The translations under genes and the position numbers were made by a program. Shown piece by piece: positions 25,500 through 34,074 of a DNA stretch of 64,000 nucleotides (position 1 is its first letter; the number at the start of each line of letters is the position of its first letter). The notes below the pieces were generated by a model, which worked only from the letters and a program-made list of their open reading frames with translations, had not been told where the DNA came from and ran no database searches. This DNA is from an uncultured Azospirillum sp. (GTDB taxonomy: Bacteria > Pseudomonadota > Alphaproteobacteria > Azospirillales > Azospirillaceae), in contig NZ_CAMLJP010000002.1 in NCBI RefSeq assembly GCF_946480385.1, forward strand, positions 102,522-166,521. Direction: 5' to 3'.

Positions 25500-26972
25500 T
25501 CACTTGATGTACCAGCCCCAGGGCTCGTCGCTGACGAAGCGGGTGATCTGCTTGGTTTCCAGGTAGTTCGCCAACCCCCAGCGTCCCAGCTCGCGGCCGA
25601 TGCCCGACTGTTTGTAGCCGCCCCAGGGCGCCTCGGTGAAGGTCGGCTGGGAACAGTTGATCCAGACGATGCCGGCGCGCAGGGCCGCCGCGACACGCTC
25701 GGCCCGCGCATCGTCGGCCGACATCACCGCCGCCGCCAGACCGAAGCGGCTGTCGTTGGCAAGCTGCACCGCCTCGTCCTCATCGCTGAAGCGGCGAACG
25801 GACAGCACCGGCCCGAAGATCTCCTCCCGCCACGCCTCGCTGTCGAGCGGGGTGTCGAGCAGCACCGTCGGCTGGAGGAAGTAGCCGGCCTCGAAGCCTT
25901 CCGCCCGGCCGCCGCCGACCGCGACCCTGGCGCCCTGCTGGCGCGCGCGGTCGATCATCGCCAGCACCTTGTCGAACTGCCCCTTAGAGACCAGCGGTCC
26001 CAGCAGCGTTCCGTCCTCCAGCCCATTGCCGATGCGGATGCGCGCGGTTTCCTGCACCAGCCGGTCGATCAGCCGGTCATGGATGCCGTCCTGCACCAGC
26101 AGGCGCGAGGTGGCGGAGCAGACCTGACCCTGGTTCCAGAAGATGCCGAACAGGATCCACTCCACCGCCTTCTCGACATCGGAATCGTCGAAGACGATGA
26201 AGGGCGATTTGCCGCCCAGCTCCAGGCTGACCCGTTTGATGTCACGGGCGGCGGCAGCCATGATCTTTGATCCGGTGGGAACCGATCCGGTGAAGGCCAG
26301 CTTGTCGACACCGGGATGGTCGCAGAGCGGCTGTCCGGCGTCCGGACCGGTGCCGGTGACGATGTTCAGCACCCCTGGCGGCAACTGAACGCTCTGGGCA
26401 ATATCGCCCAGTTCCAGCGCCGTCAGCGACGTCAGTTCGGACGGCTTCAGCACCATCGTGCAGCCCGCCGCCAGCGCCGGCGCCACCTTCCACGCCGCCA
26501 TCAGCAGCGGGTAGTTCCAGGGAATGATCGCCCCGGCCACGCCGACCGGTTCGCGGACCGCCTTGGAGGTGAAGCGCGCATCGGCCAGCGCAATCGTCTC
26601 GACGGCGCCGTCCAGTTCCTCCGCCAGATCGGCGTAGAAGTCAAAGCAGCCGGCGGCGTCGGCGATGTCCCAGGCCGCTTCCGCCAGCGGCTTGCCGTTG
26701 TCCAGCACCTCCAGCCGCGCCAGCGCGTCCTGGCGGTCGCGGATGGCGGCGGCGATCCGGCGCAGGTAGCCGGCGCGCTCCGCCCCCGACATCCGGCGCC
26801 AGGGACCATGCTCGAAGGCGGTGTGGGCAGCGTTGACGGCGGCGTGGACATCCTCGGCCGTCGCCGCCGCCACATGGTGGATGACCTCCTCGGTCGCCGG
26901 GTTGATGACCGGGAGGCATCCTCCTCTGGCCGCCGGGGTCCAGTGCCCGGCGATAAAAAGCTGGTCACGCAT
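25500..26972 (-). CDS. NAD(P)-dependent aldehyde dehydrogenase, probably 2-oxoglutarate semialdehyde dehydrogenase
   Basis: A 490-residue aldehyde dehydrogenase with every catalytic landmark: IIPWNYPLLMAAWK, the FTGSVPTGSKI nucleotide loop, the glutamate of LELGGKSP (E251), and the cysteine of NQGQVCSATS (C285). Overall it resembles betaine-aldehyde dehydrogenases, including the ending EPWGWYIK. In the setting of an epimerase, a D-amino acid dehydrogenase and a DapA-like deaminase, its role would be oxidation of alpha-ketoglutarate semialdehyde to alpha-ketoglutarate, the last step of hydroxyproline catabolism. The ATG at 26972 has GGGAG upstream; five extra codons are open before it. Substrate is from context. 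Confidence 0.82.
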   Translation of the reverse strand: MRDQLFIAGHWTPAARGGCLPVINPATEEVIHHVAAATAEDVHAAVNAAHTAFEHGPWRRMSGAERAGYLRRIAAAIRDRQDALARLEVLDNGKPLAEAAWDIADAAGCFDFYADLAEELDGAVETIALADARFTSKAVREPVGVAGAIIPWNYPLLMAAWKVAPALAAGCTMVLKPSELTSLTALELGDIAQSVQLPPGVLNIVTGTGPDAGQPLCDHPGVDKLAFTGSVPTGSKIMAAAARDIKRVSLELGGKSPFIVFDDSDVEKAVEWILFGIFWNQGQVCSATSRLLVQDGIHDRLIDRLVQETARIRIGNGLEDGTLLGPLVSKGQFDKVLAMIDRARQQGARVAVGGGRAEGFEAGYFLQPTVLLDTPLDSEAWREEIFGPVLSVRRFSDEDEAVQLANDSRFGLAAAVMSADDARAERVAAALRAGIVWINCSQPTFTEAPWGGYKQSGIGRELGRWGLANYLETKQITRFVSDEPWGWYIK

Positions 26973-27031
26973 GTCGGTGTCTCCCACCTCGGTGTCTACG
27001 GGCGTCCGGCATCCGGGCCGCCGTCAGTCGT

Positions 27032-28297
27032 TCAGAACCGGTTGACGCGATAGGGCGTCATGTCGATCGGCGGCGGCGCCCCGGACACCAGATCGCCGAT
27101 CAGGCGCGCCGTCGTCGCCGAATAGGTCAGGCCGAGATGCCCATGGCCGGTGGCGTAGAACAGGCCGGGCACCCGCGCCGACGGGCCGATGACCGGAACC
27201 GTGTCGGGCAACGCCGGGCGGTGGCCCATCCATTCCGATGCCCCGTCCGTCTTCAGGCCCGGCAGCGCCTCCCGCGCGCGCTTGACCAGCACGCGGGCGC
27301 GGCGGTAGTCGGGCAGCGCATCCAGCCCGGCCATCTCCACCGTGCCGCCGACCCGGATGCCGCCCGCGGTCGGCGTCACCATGAAGGCGCGCGCCGGCCA
27401 GATGATGGAATGGCGCATCGCGATGCCGGGATCGGCGATCTGGGTGTGATAGCCGCGCTCGGTCTCCAGCGGGATCGGCTCGCCCAGGCGGCGCGACAGC
27501 CGGCCGGTGAAGGCGCCGGCCGCCAGCACCACCCGGCCGGTGGCGATCCGGCGCCCATCCCGCAGCCGCAGCGCCCGGACAGCCCCAGTGCCGCCGTCCC
27601 GCTCGAACTCCGCCACCTCGCCGGTTTCGGTCCGCCCACCGTCGGCCAGGAACCGGTCCACCAGGGTCAGCACCAGCCGGTACGGGTCGCGGACGGAGCG
27701 GTTCTGCGGGAACAGCACCGCCCGGCCGATGCGGTCGCTGATCGCCGGCTCCAGCGCCCGCAGCTCCTCGCCGCTCAGCAGGCGATGGGGAAAGCCGAAG
27801 CACTCCACCACCTCGATGTGCTCGCGGTCGGCGGCGAACTCCGCATCGTCGGCATAGAGGCTGAGGCAGCCCTCCTCGCTCAGCACGTCCGCGGCGCCGG
27901 CCGCCGCCAGGAACGGCAGCAGGTCCTCATAGACGCGGCCGCACAGCACCGCCCCCGCCGCCTCCAGCGCCCGCACGCGCGACGGCCGGCTGGCCAGCAC
28001 GAAGCGCAGGAACCAGGGCGTCAGCTTGCCCAGATAGGCCGGGCGAAGCCGCACCGGCCCCTCCGGGTCGAGCAGCCAGCGCGGCAGCTGCGCCCACATC
28101 GACGGGCGGGAGGCCGGCATGAACTCCGTCACGGCGATGCTCGCCATGTTGCCGTAGGAGGCGCCCCGGCCGGGGGAGTCCCGGTCGACCAGGACGACAT
28201 CCTCCCCGCGGCGGCGCAGCTCGAAGGCGATGGCGGCGCCGATGATCCCGGCGCCCACCACGACGATCGGCCTCTGTTCCCCTCTATCCGAAGCCAT
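27032..28297 (-). CDS. FAD-dependent D-amino acid dehydrogenase, probably D-hydroxyproline dehydrogenase
   Basis: A 421-residue DadA-like flavoprotein. The FAD dinucleotide fold is VVVGAGIIGAAIAFELRRRGEDVVLVDRD near the N-terminus, and the C-terminal FAD contact is YATGHGHLGLTYSATTARLI. It would oxidise cis-4-hydroxy-D-proline to 4-hydroxy-1-pyrroline-2-carboxylate, feeding electrons to the respiratory chain. The ATG at 28297 is placed after GAGG with good spacing; a second ATG two codons upstream (28303) is possible. The gene follows the DapA-like gene by 8 bp. Single-subunit DadA-type enzymes serve this step in several proteobacterial hydroxyproline clusters. Confidence 0.82.
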   Translation of the reverse strand: MASDRGEQRPIVVVGAGIIGAAIAFELRRRGEDVVLVDRDSPGRGASYGNMASIAVTEFMPASRPSMWAQLPRWLLDPEGPVRLRPAYLGKLTPWFLRFVLASRPSRVRALEAAGAVLCGRVYEDLLPFLAAAGAADVLSEEGCLSLYADDAEFAADREHIEVVECFGFPHRLLSGEELRALEPAISDRIGRAVLFPQNRSVRDPYRLVLTLVDRFLADGGRTETGEVAEFERDGGTGAVRALRLRDGRRIATGRVVLAAGAFTGRLSRRLGEPIPLETERGYHTQIADPGIAMRHSIIWPARAFMVTPTAGGIRVGGTVEMAGLDALPDYRRARVLVKRAREALPGLKTDGASEWMGHRPALPDTVPVIGPSARVPGLFYATGHGHLGLTYSATTARLIGDLVSGAPPPIDMTPYRVNRF

Positions 28298-28305
28298 CGT
28301 CATCC

Positions 28306-29181
28306 TCAGCCCAGAACGGGTTCCATCGCCTTCTTGAACGCCGCCCTCTCCTGGTCGGTCAGCGGCAGGAGAGGCTTGCGGCCGACGCCGACCGGCGTAC
28401 CGGCCAACTCGCAGCCATACTTGACCTTCTGCACGAACTTGCCGCTTTCCAGGCTGGACATGGCGCCGTAGATCACCTGCATCTTGTCGCGCGCCGCCAG
28501 CCAGTCGCCGGCCTCGATGGTGTTGACCAGATCGACGCAGGCTCGCGCCATACAGTTCGCCGGACCGCAGATCCACGAGGTGGCGCCCCACAGGTAGAAG
28601 TCCAGCGTCTGGTCGTCCGACCCGTTGGTGACCTGATAACGGTCGCCGAACCGGCTGCGGATGTCGATGGCGCGCAGCAGGTTGCCGCTCGATTCCTTGA
28701 TGCCGATGACGCGCGGTTCGTCGGCGAAGGCCTCCAGCACCGCCATGCCGACCTCGACGCCGACCTTCGGCGGGTAATTGTACAGCACGATCTCCACATC
28801 GACGGCGTCCAGCACCGAGCGGTAATGGGCGATCAGCTCGTCCGGCGCCGGGGTGGCGTAGAAGGGCGCGGACAGCAGGACCGTGCCGTAACCGGCGTCG
28901 CGGGCGCGCTTGGTGTGCTCGATCACTTCCCAGGTCGACCCGGCATTGGTGCCGGCGATCAGCAACTCGTCCTTGTTGGCGAACTCGGCGACGAATTGCA
29001 GGACCGACAGGCGTTCGTCGGCGGTCAGGGCGTTGTATTCGCCGGTGGAGCCGCAGGGGACCCAGCCCTTGACGCCGTCGTCGCGCAGCTTGGTCAGCAG
29101 CTTTTCGAAGCGGTGGAAGTCGATCTTGCCCTGGTCGTCGAACGGGGTGACGAGGGCGGGCATGACGCCTTTGAGCTTCAT
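28306..29181 (-). CDS. DapA/NAL-family lyase, probably pyrroline-4-hydroxy-2-carboxylate deaminase
   Basis: A 291-residue (beta/alpha)8 Schiff-base enzyme. The GSTGE motif (44-48), the tyrosine of LYNYP (Y134) and the Schiff-base lysine of GIKES (K162) are all in place. In hydroxyproline clusters a member of this family hydrolyses 4-hydroxy-1-pyrroline-2-carboxylate to alpha-ketoglutarate semialdehyde and ammonia. Its position between the importer genes and the D-hydroxyproline dehydrogenase fits that job. True dihydrodipicolinate synthase is unlikely in this operon. The ATG at 29181 has AGGAGTG upstream. Confidence 0.82.
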   Translation of the reverse strand: MKLKGVMPALVTPFDDQGKIDFHRFEKLLTKLRDDGVKGWVPCGSTGEYNALTADERLSVLQFVAEFANKDELLIAGTNAGSTWEVIEHTKRARDAGYGTVLLSAPFYATPAPDELIAHYRSVLDAVDVEIVLYNYPPKVGVEVGMAVLEAFADEPRVIGIKESSGNLLRAIDIRSRFGDRYQVTNGSDDQTLDFYLWGATSWICGPANCMARACVDLVNTIEAGDWLAARDKMQVIYGAMSSLESGKFVQKVKYGCELAGTPVGVGRKPLLPLTDQERAAFKKAMEPVLG

Positions 29182-29243
29182 GGGAAAAACACTCCTGGAT
29201 GGGTTGTTCTGATGGTCCGGACGCGCGGTCCAGGGGGATGGCG

Positions 29244-29909
29244 TCAGGCGGACAGCTTCGCGAGGACCCGCGATTCGAACCGCGTCACGACGCGGGTCAG
29301 CGGGAACGCGATGGCGAAGTAGATCAGGGCGACGACGGTCAGCACCTCGACCGGCCGCGCGGTGTTGTTGGAGATGTTCTGGCCGATGAACATCAGATCG
29401 GCCATGCCGACCGCGGACAGCAGCGCGCTTTCCTTGAACAGGCTGACGCAGTTGGACAGCAGGGTCGGGGCGGCGCGCAGCAGGGCCTGCGGCAGGACCA
29501 CATGCACCACCTGCGTCGCGTGCGGCAGGCCCAGCGCCGTGCAGGCGTCGTACTGCTCGCGGCTGATCGACTTCAGCGACGCGCGGAAGGTCTCGCTGGT
29601 GATGGCGCCCATATACAGGGTCAGCGCGATGATCCCGGCGACGATGTTGGGGACCTCCATCCCGATGACCAGCGGCAGGCAGAAGAAGAACCAGAACAGC
29701 TGCACGATCACCGGCGTGCCGCGGAAAACCTCGACATAGGCACGGGCGGGAACCCGGATGAAGGGGCTGTTCGCGCTGCGCGCCATGCCCACGAGGAAGC
29801 CGAGCAGGCTGCCCAGCACGACGCAGATGACCGTCAGCTGCAGCGTGGTCCAAAGGCCGAGAAGCAGGGCTTCCTTGAACCGCAGCACGATGGCGAAATC
29901 GAAGGTCAT
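29244..29909 (-). CDS. polar amino acid ABC transporter permease (HisM/GlnP family), second copy
   Basis: A 221-residue permease with about five membrane helices and the family loop ASLKSISREQYDACTALGLPHATQVVHVVLPQAL (EAA motif). The N-terminal RFKEALLLGLWTTLQLTVICVVLGSLLGFLVG and YVEVFRGTPVIVQLFWFFF are typical of the 3-TIGR-type amino acid permeases. It is 14 bp downstream of its partner permease. ATG 29909 is preferred to an upstream ATG, because the added 20 residues would be arginine-rich and overlap the previous gene. It forms a heterodimeric channel with the next entry, probably for hydroxyproline. Confidence 0.88.
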   Translation of the reverse strand: MTFDFAIVLRFKEALLLGLWTTLQLTVICVVLGSLLGFLVGMARSANSPFIRVPARAYVEVFRGTPVIVQLFWFFFCLPLVIGMEVPNIVAGIIALTLYMGAITSETFRASLKSISREQYDACTALGLPHATQVVHVVLPQALLRAAPTLLSNCVSLFKESALLSAVGMADLMFIGQNISNNTARPVEVLTVVALIYFAIAFPLTRVVTRFESRVLAKLSA

Positions 29910-29923
29910 GGGACGGCCTCTCC

Positions 29924-30592
29924 TCAGCGGGAGGTGGGTTCGTAGCGGCGCGCGGCATACTCCACGCACTGGGCGACCACGAACGAGATGACGAAATAGA
30001 CCAGCGCCATGGCGGTGAAGGTTTCGATCGGGCGGTAGGTCTGGGTCGCCAGCGACTTGCCCGCATACATCAGGTCCTGCACAGCGACCAGCGCCACCAG
30101 AGCGCTCTGCTGGAAGGTGCCGATGCCGTTGGTGACCAGCACCGGCATCGACAGCCGCAGCGCGTTGGGCAGGATGATGTACAGCGTCCTCTGCACCGGG
30201 TTGAAACCGAGCGCCACGCTGGCGTCCATCTGCTCGCGCGCCACCGACTGGATCGAGGCCCGATAGGCTTCGGCGTTGAAGGCCGTCAGGTTCAGCCCCA
30301 GCGCGACGATGCCCATGGTGATGGAGTCGATGTACACGTCGAACAGGATCGGCACGCAGTAGAAGAACCAGATGATCTGGACGATCGCCGGCGTGCAGCG
30401 GAAGAACTCGACGAACAGCATGCTGAGCATGCGGACCGGGAAAATCGGGCTGGTCGTCAGCAGCGCCACGCCGAACCCCAGGACGAGCCCCACCAGGTTG
30501 GCGGCGATCGTCAGCTCCAGCGTCACCAGCAGCCCGTCGATCAGGACGTCGGTGTTGGAGAGCACTGAATGGAAGTCGAATGTGTAGTCCAT
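29924..30592 (-). CDS. polar amino acid ABC transporter permease (HisQ/GlnP family), first copy
   Basis: A 222-residue inner-membrane permease starting MDYTFDFHSVLSNTDVLIDGLLVTLELTIAANLVGLVLG. The EAA loop reads ASIQSVAREQMDASVALGFNPVQRTLYIILPNALR. It has about five hydrophobic helices. It follows the ATPase by 15 bp and precedes the second permease by 14 bp. The order binding protein, ATPase, permease, permease is complete for a polar amino acid importer, and the downstream enzymes point to hydroxyproline as the cargo. Confidence 0.88.
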   Translation of the reverse strand: MDYTFDFHSVLSNTDVLIDGLLVTLELTIAANLVGLVLGFGVALLTTSPIFPVRMLSMLFVEFFRCTPAIVQIIWFFYCVPILFDVYIDSITMGIVALGLNLTAFNAEAYRASIQSVAREQMDASVALGFNPVQRTLYIILPNALRLSMPVLVTNGIGTFQQSALVALVAVQDLMYAGKSLATQTYRPIETFTAMALVYFVISFVVAQCVEYAARRYEPTSR

Positions 30593-30607
30593 GCCATCAC
30601 CCTTCCG

Positions 30608-31462
30608 TCAACGGATGTGGAAGACACGGTCGATGAACTCCCTGGTCCTCTCCTCCCGCGGCGAGCCCAGAACCTGTCCGGGCGGACCGTCCTCGACGAC
30701 GACGCCACCGGCACAGAAGATCACGCGGGACGCGATGTTCTTGGCGAACCACATGTCGTGGGTCACGATCACCATCGGCATGTCCTGCTGGGCCAACTGC
30801 AGGATGACCTGCTCGACCTCCGCCACCAGCTCCGGGTCCAGCGCCGACGTCACCTCGTCGAACAGCATCAGCTTGGGGTCGAGCATCAGCGCGCGGGCGA
30901 TGGCGACGCGCTGCTTCTGCCCGCCGGACAGGTGGTTCGGATAGGCTTCCGCCTTCGCCTCCAGCCCGAAACGGGCCAATAGGGCGCGGGCGCGCACTGT
31001 CGCCGCCGCCTTGTCCTCGCCATGCACCTTGCAGGGCGCCAGGATCAGGTTGTTGAGGATGTTCAGGTGCGGGAACAGCGTGTAATGCTGGAAGACCATG
31101 CCGATCTGGCGCCGGACGATCGTGTCGATCGTCGTGCGACGCCCCGCCGGGCCGGCCTCGATGTACGGCTTGCCGGCGAACCGGATGCTCCCCTCGTCGA
31201 TCTGCTCCAGCCCCATCAGCACCCGCAGCAGCGTGCTCTTGCCGCCGCCGCTGGGGCCGATGACGACCACGCGCTCGCCCGCCTGCATATCGATCGACAG
31301 GCCTTTGAGGACGCGGATGTTCGGACCGAAGCCCTTGTGGAGATTCCGGACTTGGACGAGGGGGGCGGCCGTCCCGGCGGCGGGGACGTCCCGCAGCATG
31401 CCGGGCCGGCCATCGTTCTGGCCATCGGTCTGAAGGAGAGAGGCGGGGGAGGATTGGGTCAC
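30608..31462 (-). CDS. polar amino acid ABC transporter ATPase (GlnQ/HisP family)
   Basis: A 284-residue ATPase: Walker A GPSGGGKST, Q-loop VFQHYTLFPHLNILNNL, signature LSGGQKQRVAIARAL, Walker B LMLFDEVTSALDPEL and switch VTHDM. The first 35 residues (MTQSSPASLLQTDGQNDGRP...) are an extra polar tail compared with GlnQ, so a start nearer the conserved VQVRNLHKGFG is possible, though no better ribosome site is obvious. Asparagine-rich NNL in the Q-loop region replaces the usual NVxLAP slightly. It energises import with the two permeases downstream. Confidence 0.88.
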   Translation of the reverse strand: MTQSSPASLLQTDGQNDGRPGMLRDVPAAGTAAPLVQVRNLHKGFGPNIRVLKGLSIDMQAGERVVVIGPSGGGKSTLLRVLMGLEQIDEGSIRFAGKPYIEAGPAGRRTTIDTIVRRQIGMVFQHYTLFPHLNILNNLILAPCKVHGEDKAAATVRARALLARFGLEAKAEAYPNHLSGGQKQRVAIARALMLDPKLMLFDEVTSALDPELVAEVEQVILQLAQQDMPMVIVTHDMWFAKNIASRVIFCAGGVVVEDGPPGQVLGSPREERTREFIDRVFHIR

Positions 31463-31496
31463 GGCTTCGTCTCGCGATCTTCAGGAATTGCCTGGT

Positions 31497-31513
31497 TGCG
31501 GTGGGGAACCGCA
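31497..31513. promoter_or_regulatory. intercistronic hairpin after the binding-protein gene
   Basis: TGCGGT / ACCGCA with a 5-nt GGGGA loop lies in the 77-bp gap between the binding-protein gene and the ATPase gene. This is the usual place for a transcript-stabilising or partially terminating hairpin that raises binding-protein yield. Confidence 0.4.
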
Positions 31514-31539
31514 CGCGCCGCGCGGCCCCTGCCCCGCTC

Positions 31540-32370
31540 TCACTTGCCGGCCTTGATGACCTCGTCCACGGCCTTGCGGATCAGCTCTTCGACCTGACCG
31601 GTGGCGACCTTTTCCTCCAGAAAGATGTTCACGACCTCGATGTCGGAATAGGACAGCTGCGCCGGCAGACCGAAGGCGACGCCCTGCTTGGCCAGCGCCG
31701 GAACCGGATTCATCACCGCGGCCCAATCGGGGTTCGACTGGAGGAACAGCTGGTTGCTGTCGGATGCGTCGACCAGCAGGTCGGCGCGCTTCGACATCAC
31801 CGCCAACCGCGTTTCGTCGTTTCCGGGCAGGCGCAGCACCTGGGCCTGCTTCACCGCCGCCGAGATCGCTTTGTCCTGCGAAGTGCCGGACATGACCGCC
31901 AGCGTCACACCGGGCTTGTCGATGTCGGCAATCGACTTCGGCGCCTTCGGCAGCTTGGTGTTCTGCTTGTTGTAGGCGAGCGAGATCTCGTACTGCATGG
32001 CGGCAATCGAAAAATTCACCGCCATCGCCCGCACCGGCGTGCGGTTGAGCGCCAGCGCCATGTCCCATTTGCCCGCCTGAAGCCCGGCGACGAGGTTGTC
32101 CCAAGTGCTGTCGACGAATTTCGGCTTCACCTTCAGGACATCGGCGAACTGCCGGCAGAGATCGGAAAAGAATCCGGAATATTCGCCGGTCGCCGGATCG
32201 CGCATCACATAGGGCGCCGCAACGGCGGCACCACAGCGCAAGGTGCCGGATTTCTGGACCTTCTGCCAGTAGCCCTCGGCAGTTTGGGCATGGGCCGCGC
32301 TGGACATGGCAGCGCAGAAGGCCAGGACCGCGAAACCTTTGAGAGCAGGAGCAATCGCTTTCGACATCAT
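31540..32370 (-). CDS. polar amino acid ABC transporter binding protein (family 3), probably for hydroxyproline
   Basis: A 276-residue periplasmic binding protein with a Sec signal (MSKAIAPALKGFAVLAFCAAMSSAAHAQ). The mature part shows SBP_bac_3 features: SGTLRCGAAVAAPYVMRDPATGEYSGFFSDLCRQFADVLKVKPKFV, WDNLVAGLQAGKWDMALA, and SGTSQDKAISA. ATG 32370 gives good spacing to AAGGA; a TTG two codons earlier also fits. It is the first gene of an eight-gene operon (binding protein through epimerase, 32370 to 24451), whose promoter region is shared with a divergent GntR regulator and holds three palindromes. Confidence 0.88.
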   Translation of the reverse strand: MMSKAIAPALKGFAVLAFCAAMSSAAHAQTAEGYWQKVQKSGTLRCGAAVAAPYVMRDPATGEYSGFFSDLCRQFADVLKVKPKFVDSTWDNLVAGLQAGKWDMALALNRTPVRAMAVNFSIAAMQYEISLAYNKQNTKLPKAPKSIADIDKPGVTLAVMSGTSQDKAISAAVKQAQVLRLPGNDETRLAVMSKRADLLVDASDSNQLFLQSNPDWAAVMNPVPALAKQGVAFGLPAQLSYSDIEVVNIFLEEKVATGQVEELIRKAVDEVIKAGK

Positions 32371-32440
32371 CGCCAAATTCCTTTCATGCGCCGCATGACC
32401 CAGGAAGGGGTGAAACGGAATGGATGATTCTGCGGGGTTT

Positions 32441-32521
32441 CTGTCGACAGCGTGCCGACAAAGCGGACTATGAGACTGACACTGTCAGTGTGTCAAACAG
32501 AAAAAACAACGTGTCGACACG
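32441..32521. promoter_or_regulatory. three palindromic operators in the hydroxyproline divergent promoter
   Basis: CTGTCGACAG (32441-32450) and CGTGTCGACACG (32510-32521) are perfect palindromes sharing the core TGTCGACA. Between them ACACTG-T-CAGTGT (32479-32491) is also perfect and overlaps TGACA-C-TGTCA (32477-32487). They lie between the start codons of the binding-protein gene (32370) and the FadR-type regulator (32586), which makes them likely binding sites for that regulator. Confidence 0.65.
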
Positions 32522-32585
32522 ACGGCTGGCGGTCGATATGGTTGGGATGCCAACCAGATTGCCGATGCACGCAAAGGGGCCGGGG

Positions 32586-33296
32586 ATGACGTGGGATAGT
32601 GAAACCAAACGAGCCAAGGGCACCGGCTGGCGGAGCGTGTATGACGCCCTCAGAATGGACATCCTCACGCTGGCGCTTCGGCCCGGTCACCTGTTGGACG
32701 AGACCGCGCTCGCGGATCGTTTCGAGATGTCGCGCTCTCCGATCCGCGAGGCGCTGATCCGGCTGGCCGGCGAGGAGCTTGTCGTCACCCTCCCCAACCG
32801 CAGCACGATCGTGGCGCCCATCGAGATCGCCACCTTCCCGAAATACGTGGAGGCGCTGGACGTCGCCCAACGCATGGTCACGCGTCTCGCCGCCGCATTG
32901 CGCACCGAGGACGACCTGGTGAACATCAAGGCGGCCCAGGTGTCATTCGAGAAGGCGGTGAAGTCCGGCGATCACCTGCAGATGTCCGAGATGAACCGGG
33001 ACTTTCACATGGCCATCGCGGTGGCCGGCAAGAATCCGTATCTGGCGTCCTTCTACGACCGGCTGCTCAACCAGGGCCGGCGCATGCTTCACATGCATTT
33101 CGACTTCATCGAAAGGACGACCGACGCCTATCTGTTGACCGGCGATCATCACGCGATGATCGAAGCCATCGAAACAAGAAACGTCGATCAGGCCGACGAG
33201 CTGGCCCACGCGCACACGCGGCAGTTCCGCGATAATTTCATCAATTTCATGAAAGAGAACTACGCCGACACGTTCGTTATCAAGGCCGGCAGATAG
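32586..33296 (+). CDS. GntR-family regulator, FadR subfamily (hydroxyproline operon)
   Basis: A 236-residue FadR-type repressor. The winged-helix domain covers SVYDALRMDILTLALRPGHLLDETALADRFEMSRSPIREALIRLAGEELVVTLPNRSTIVAPIE; the all-helical FCD ligand domain follows, with the metal-type histidines of MNRDFHMAIA, LTGDHHAMIEAI and ELAHAHTRQF. The ATG at 32586 is preferred; the frame is open 54 codons upstream, but that stretch covers the palindromic operators. It is divergent from the hydroxyproline importer and catabolic genes, so it most likely represses them and itself. The effector is probably hydroxyproline or a pathway intermediate; that is inference. Confidence 0.85.
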   Translation: MTWDSETKRAKGTGWRSVYDALRMDILTLALRPGHLLDETALADRFEMSRSPIREALIRLAGEELVVTLPNRSTIVAPIEIATFPKYVEALDVAQRMVTRLAAALRTEDDLVNIKAAQVSFEKAVKSGDHLQMSEMNRDFHMAIAVAGKNPYLASFYDRLLNQGRRMLHMHFDFIERTTDAYLLTGDHHAMIEAIETRNVDQADELAHAHTRQFRDNFINFMKENYADTFVIKAGR

Positions 33297-33323
33297 GCGG
33301 CGACCGCCGCAGCCGGGGCCCGT

Positions 33324-33364
33324 CACAAAACCGGAGCCCGCTCCCCGCCGCCTCCGTTTTCGTG
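33324..33364. terminator. bidirectional terminator between two convergent GntR genes
   Basis: CACAAAAC-C-GGAG pairs with CTCC-GTTTT-C-GTG with single-base bulges. The run of A on one side and T on the other gives a terminator in both directions. It lies in the 85-bp gap between the convergent regulators. Confidence 0.55.
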
Positions 33365-33381
33365 ACAAAGCCCACGGTTTC

Positions 33382-34074
33382 TCAGGCGGCCGACGAGGTT
33401 TTCGCGGCGTCGGCATCCGACGGCGCCATCCCCGCCGAATCGGCCATGATGTCGATCTTGCGCTCCAGATGCTGGCGCAACAGGATCGCGATGGCGGCAC
33501 CGTCCCGCCGGACCAGGGCGTCCAGGATCTGTTCATGCTCGCGCACCGCCTGGTCCCACCAGTCGCGCGGCATGTCGGCGACGTAGCGGGCGCGACGGAT
33601 GCGCAGCGCCAGGCCGGCGTGGGTGGCGATCAGCACCGGGTTGTTCGACGCCGTCAGGATCATGTGGTGGATGCGCTCGTTCAGCCGGTAATAGGCCTGC
33701 AGGTCGCGGCGGGCATGGTGGGCCAGCATCTCGTAATGCAGGGCGCGCAGCTCGGCGATCTGTTCCTCGGTGATGTGGGCGCAGGCCAGTTCGCCGGACA
33801 GCGCTTCCAGGCAGGCCATCACCGTGAAGGTGTCCTCAATGTCCGCCCGCGTCAGGGTGGCGACACGGGCGCCGCGGTTGGGCAGCAGCAGCACCAGCCC
33901 CTCGCTGGCCATCACCTTCAACGCCTCGCGCAGCGGGGTGCGCGACACGCCGAAGCGCTCGCACAGTTCGCGCTCGTTGATGCGCGAACCGGGCGACAGA
34001 TCGCCGTCGACGATGGCGGTGCGCAGCCGGGCGACGACCTCGGCATGGAGGCTGCTGCGGTCGATCAGCGTCAT
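33382..34074 (-). CDS. GntR-family regulator, FadR/VanR type
   Basis: A 230-residue regulator: winged helix LHAEVVARLRTAIVDGDLSPGSRINERELCERFGVSRTPLREALKVMASEGLVLLLPNRGARVATLT, then an FCD domain with conserved ACLEALSGELA, RLNERIHHMILTASNNPVL and REHEQILDAL. The C-terminal 20 residues are alanine-rich and variable. Its ATG overlaps the stop of the FAD/4Fe-4S dehydrogenase gene (ATGA), so the two are one transcript. It probably controls that gene and the divergent aminotransferase/TRAP operon through the paired 14-bp motif at 37093 and 37303. Confidence 0.85.
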   Translation of the reverse strand: MTLIDRSSLHAEVVARLRTAIVDGDLSPGSRINERELCERFGVSRTPLREALKVMASEGLVLLLPNRGARVATLTRADIEDTFTVMACLEALSGELACAHITEEQIAELRALHYEMLAHHARRDLQAYYRLNERIHHMILTASNNPVLIATHAGLALRIRRARYVADMPRDWWDQAVREHEQILDALVRRDGAAIAILLRQHLERKIDIMADSAGMAPSDADAAKTSSAA

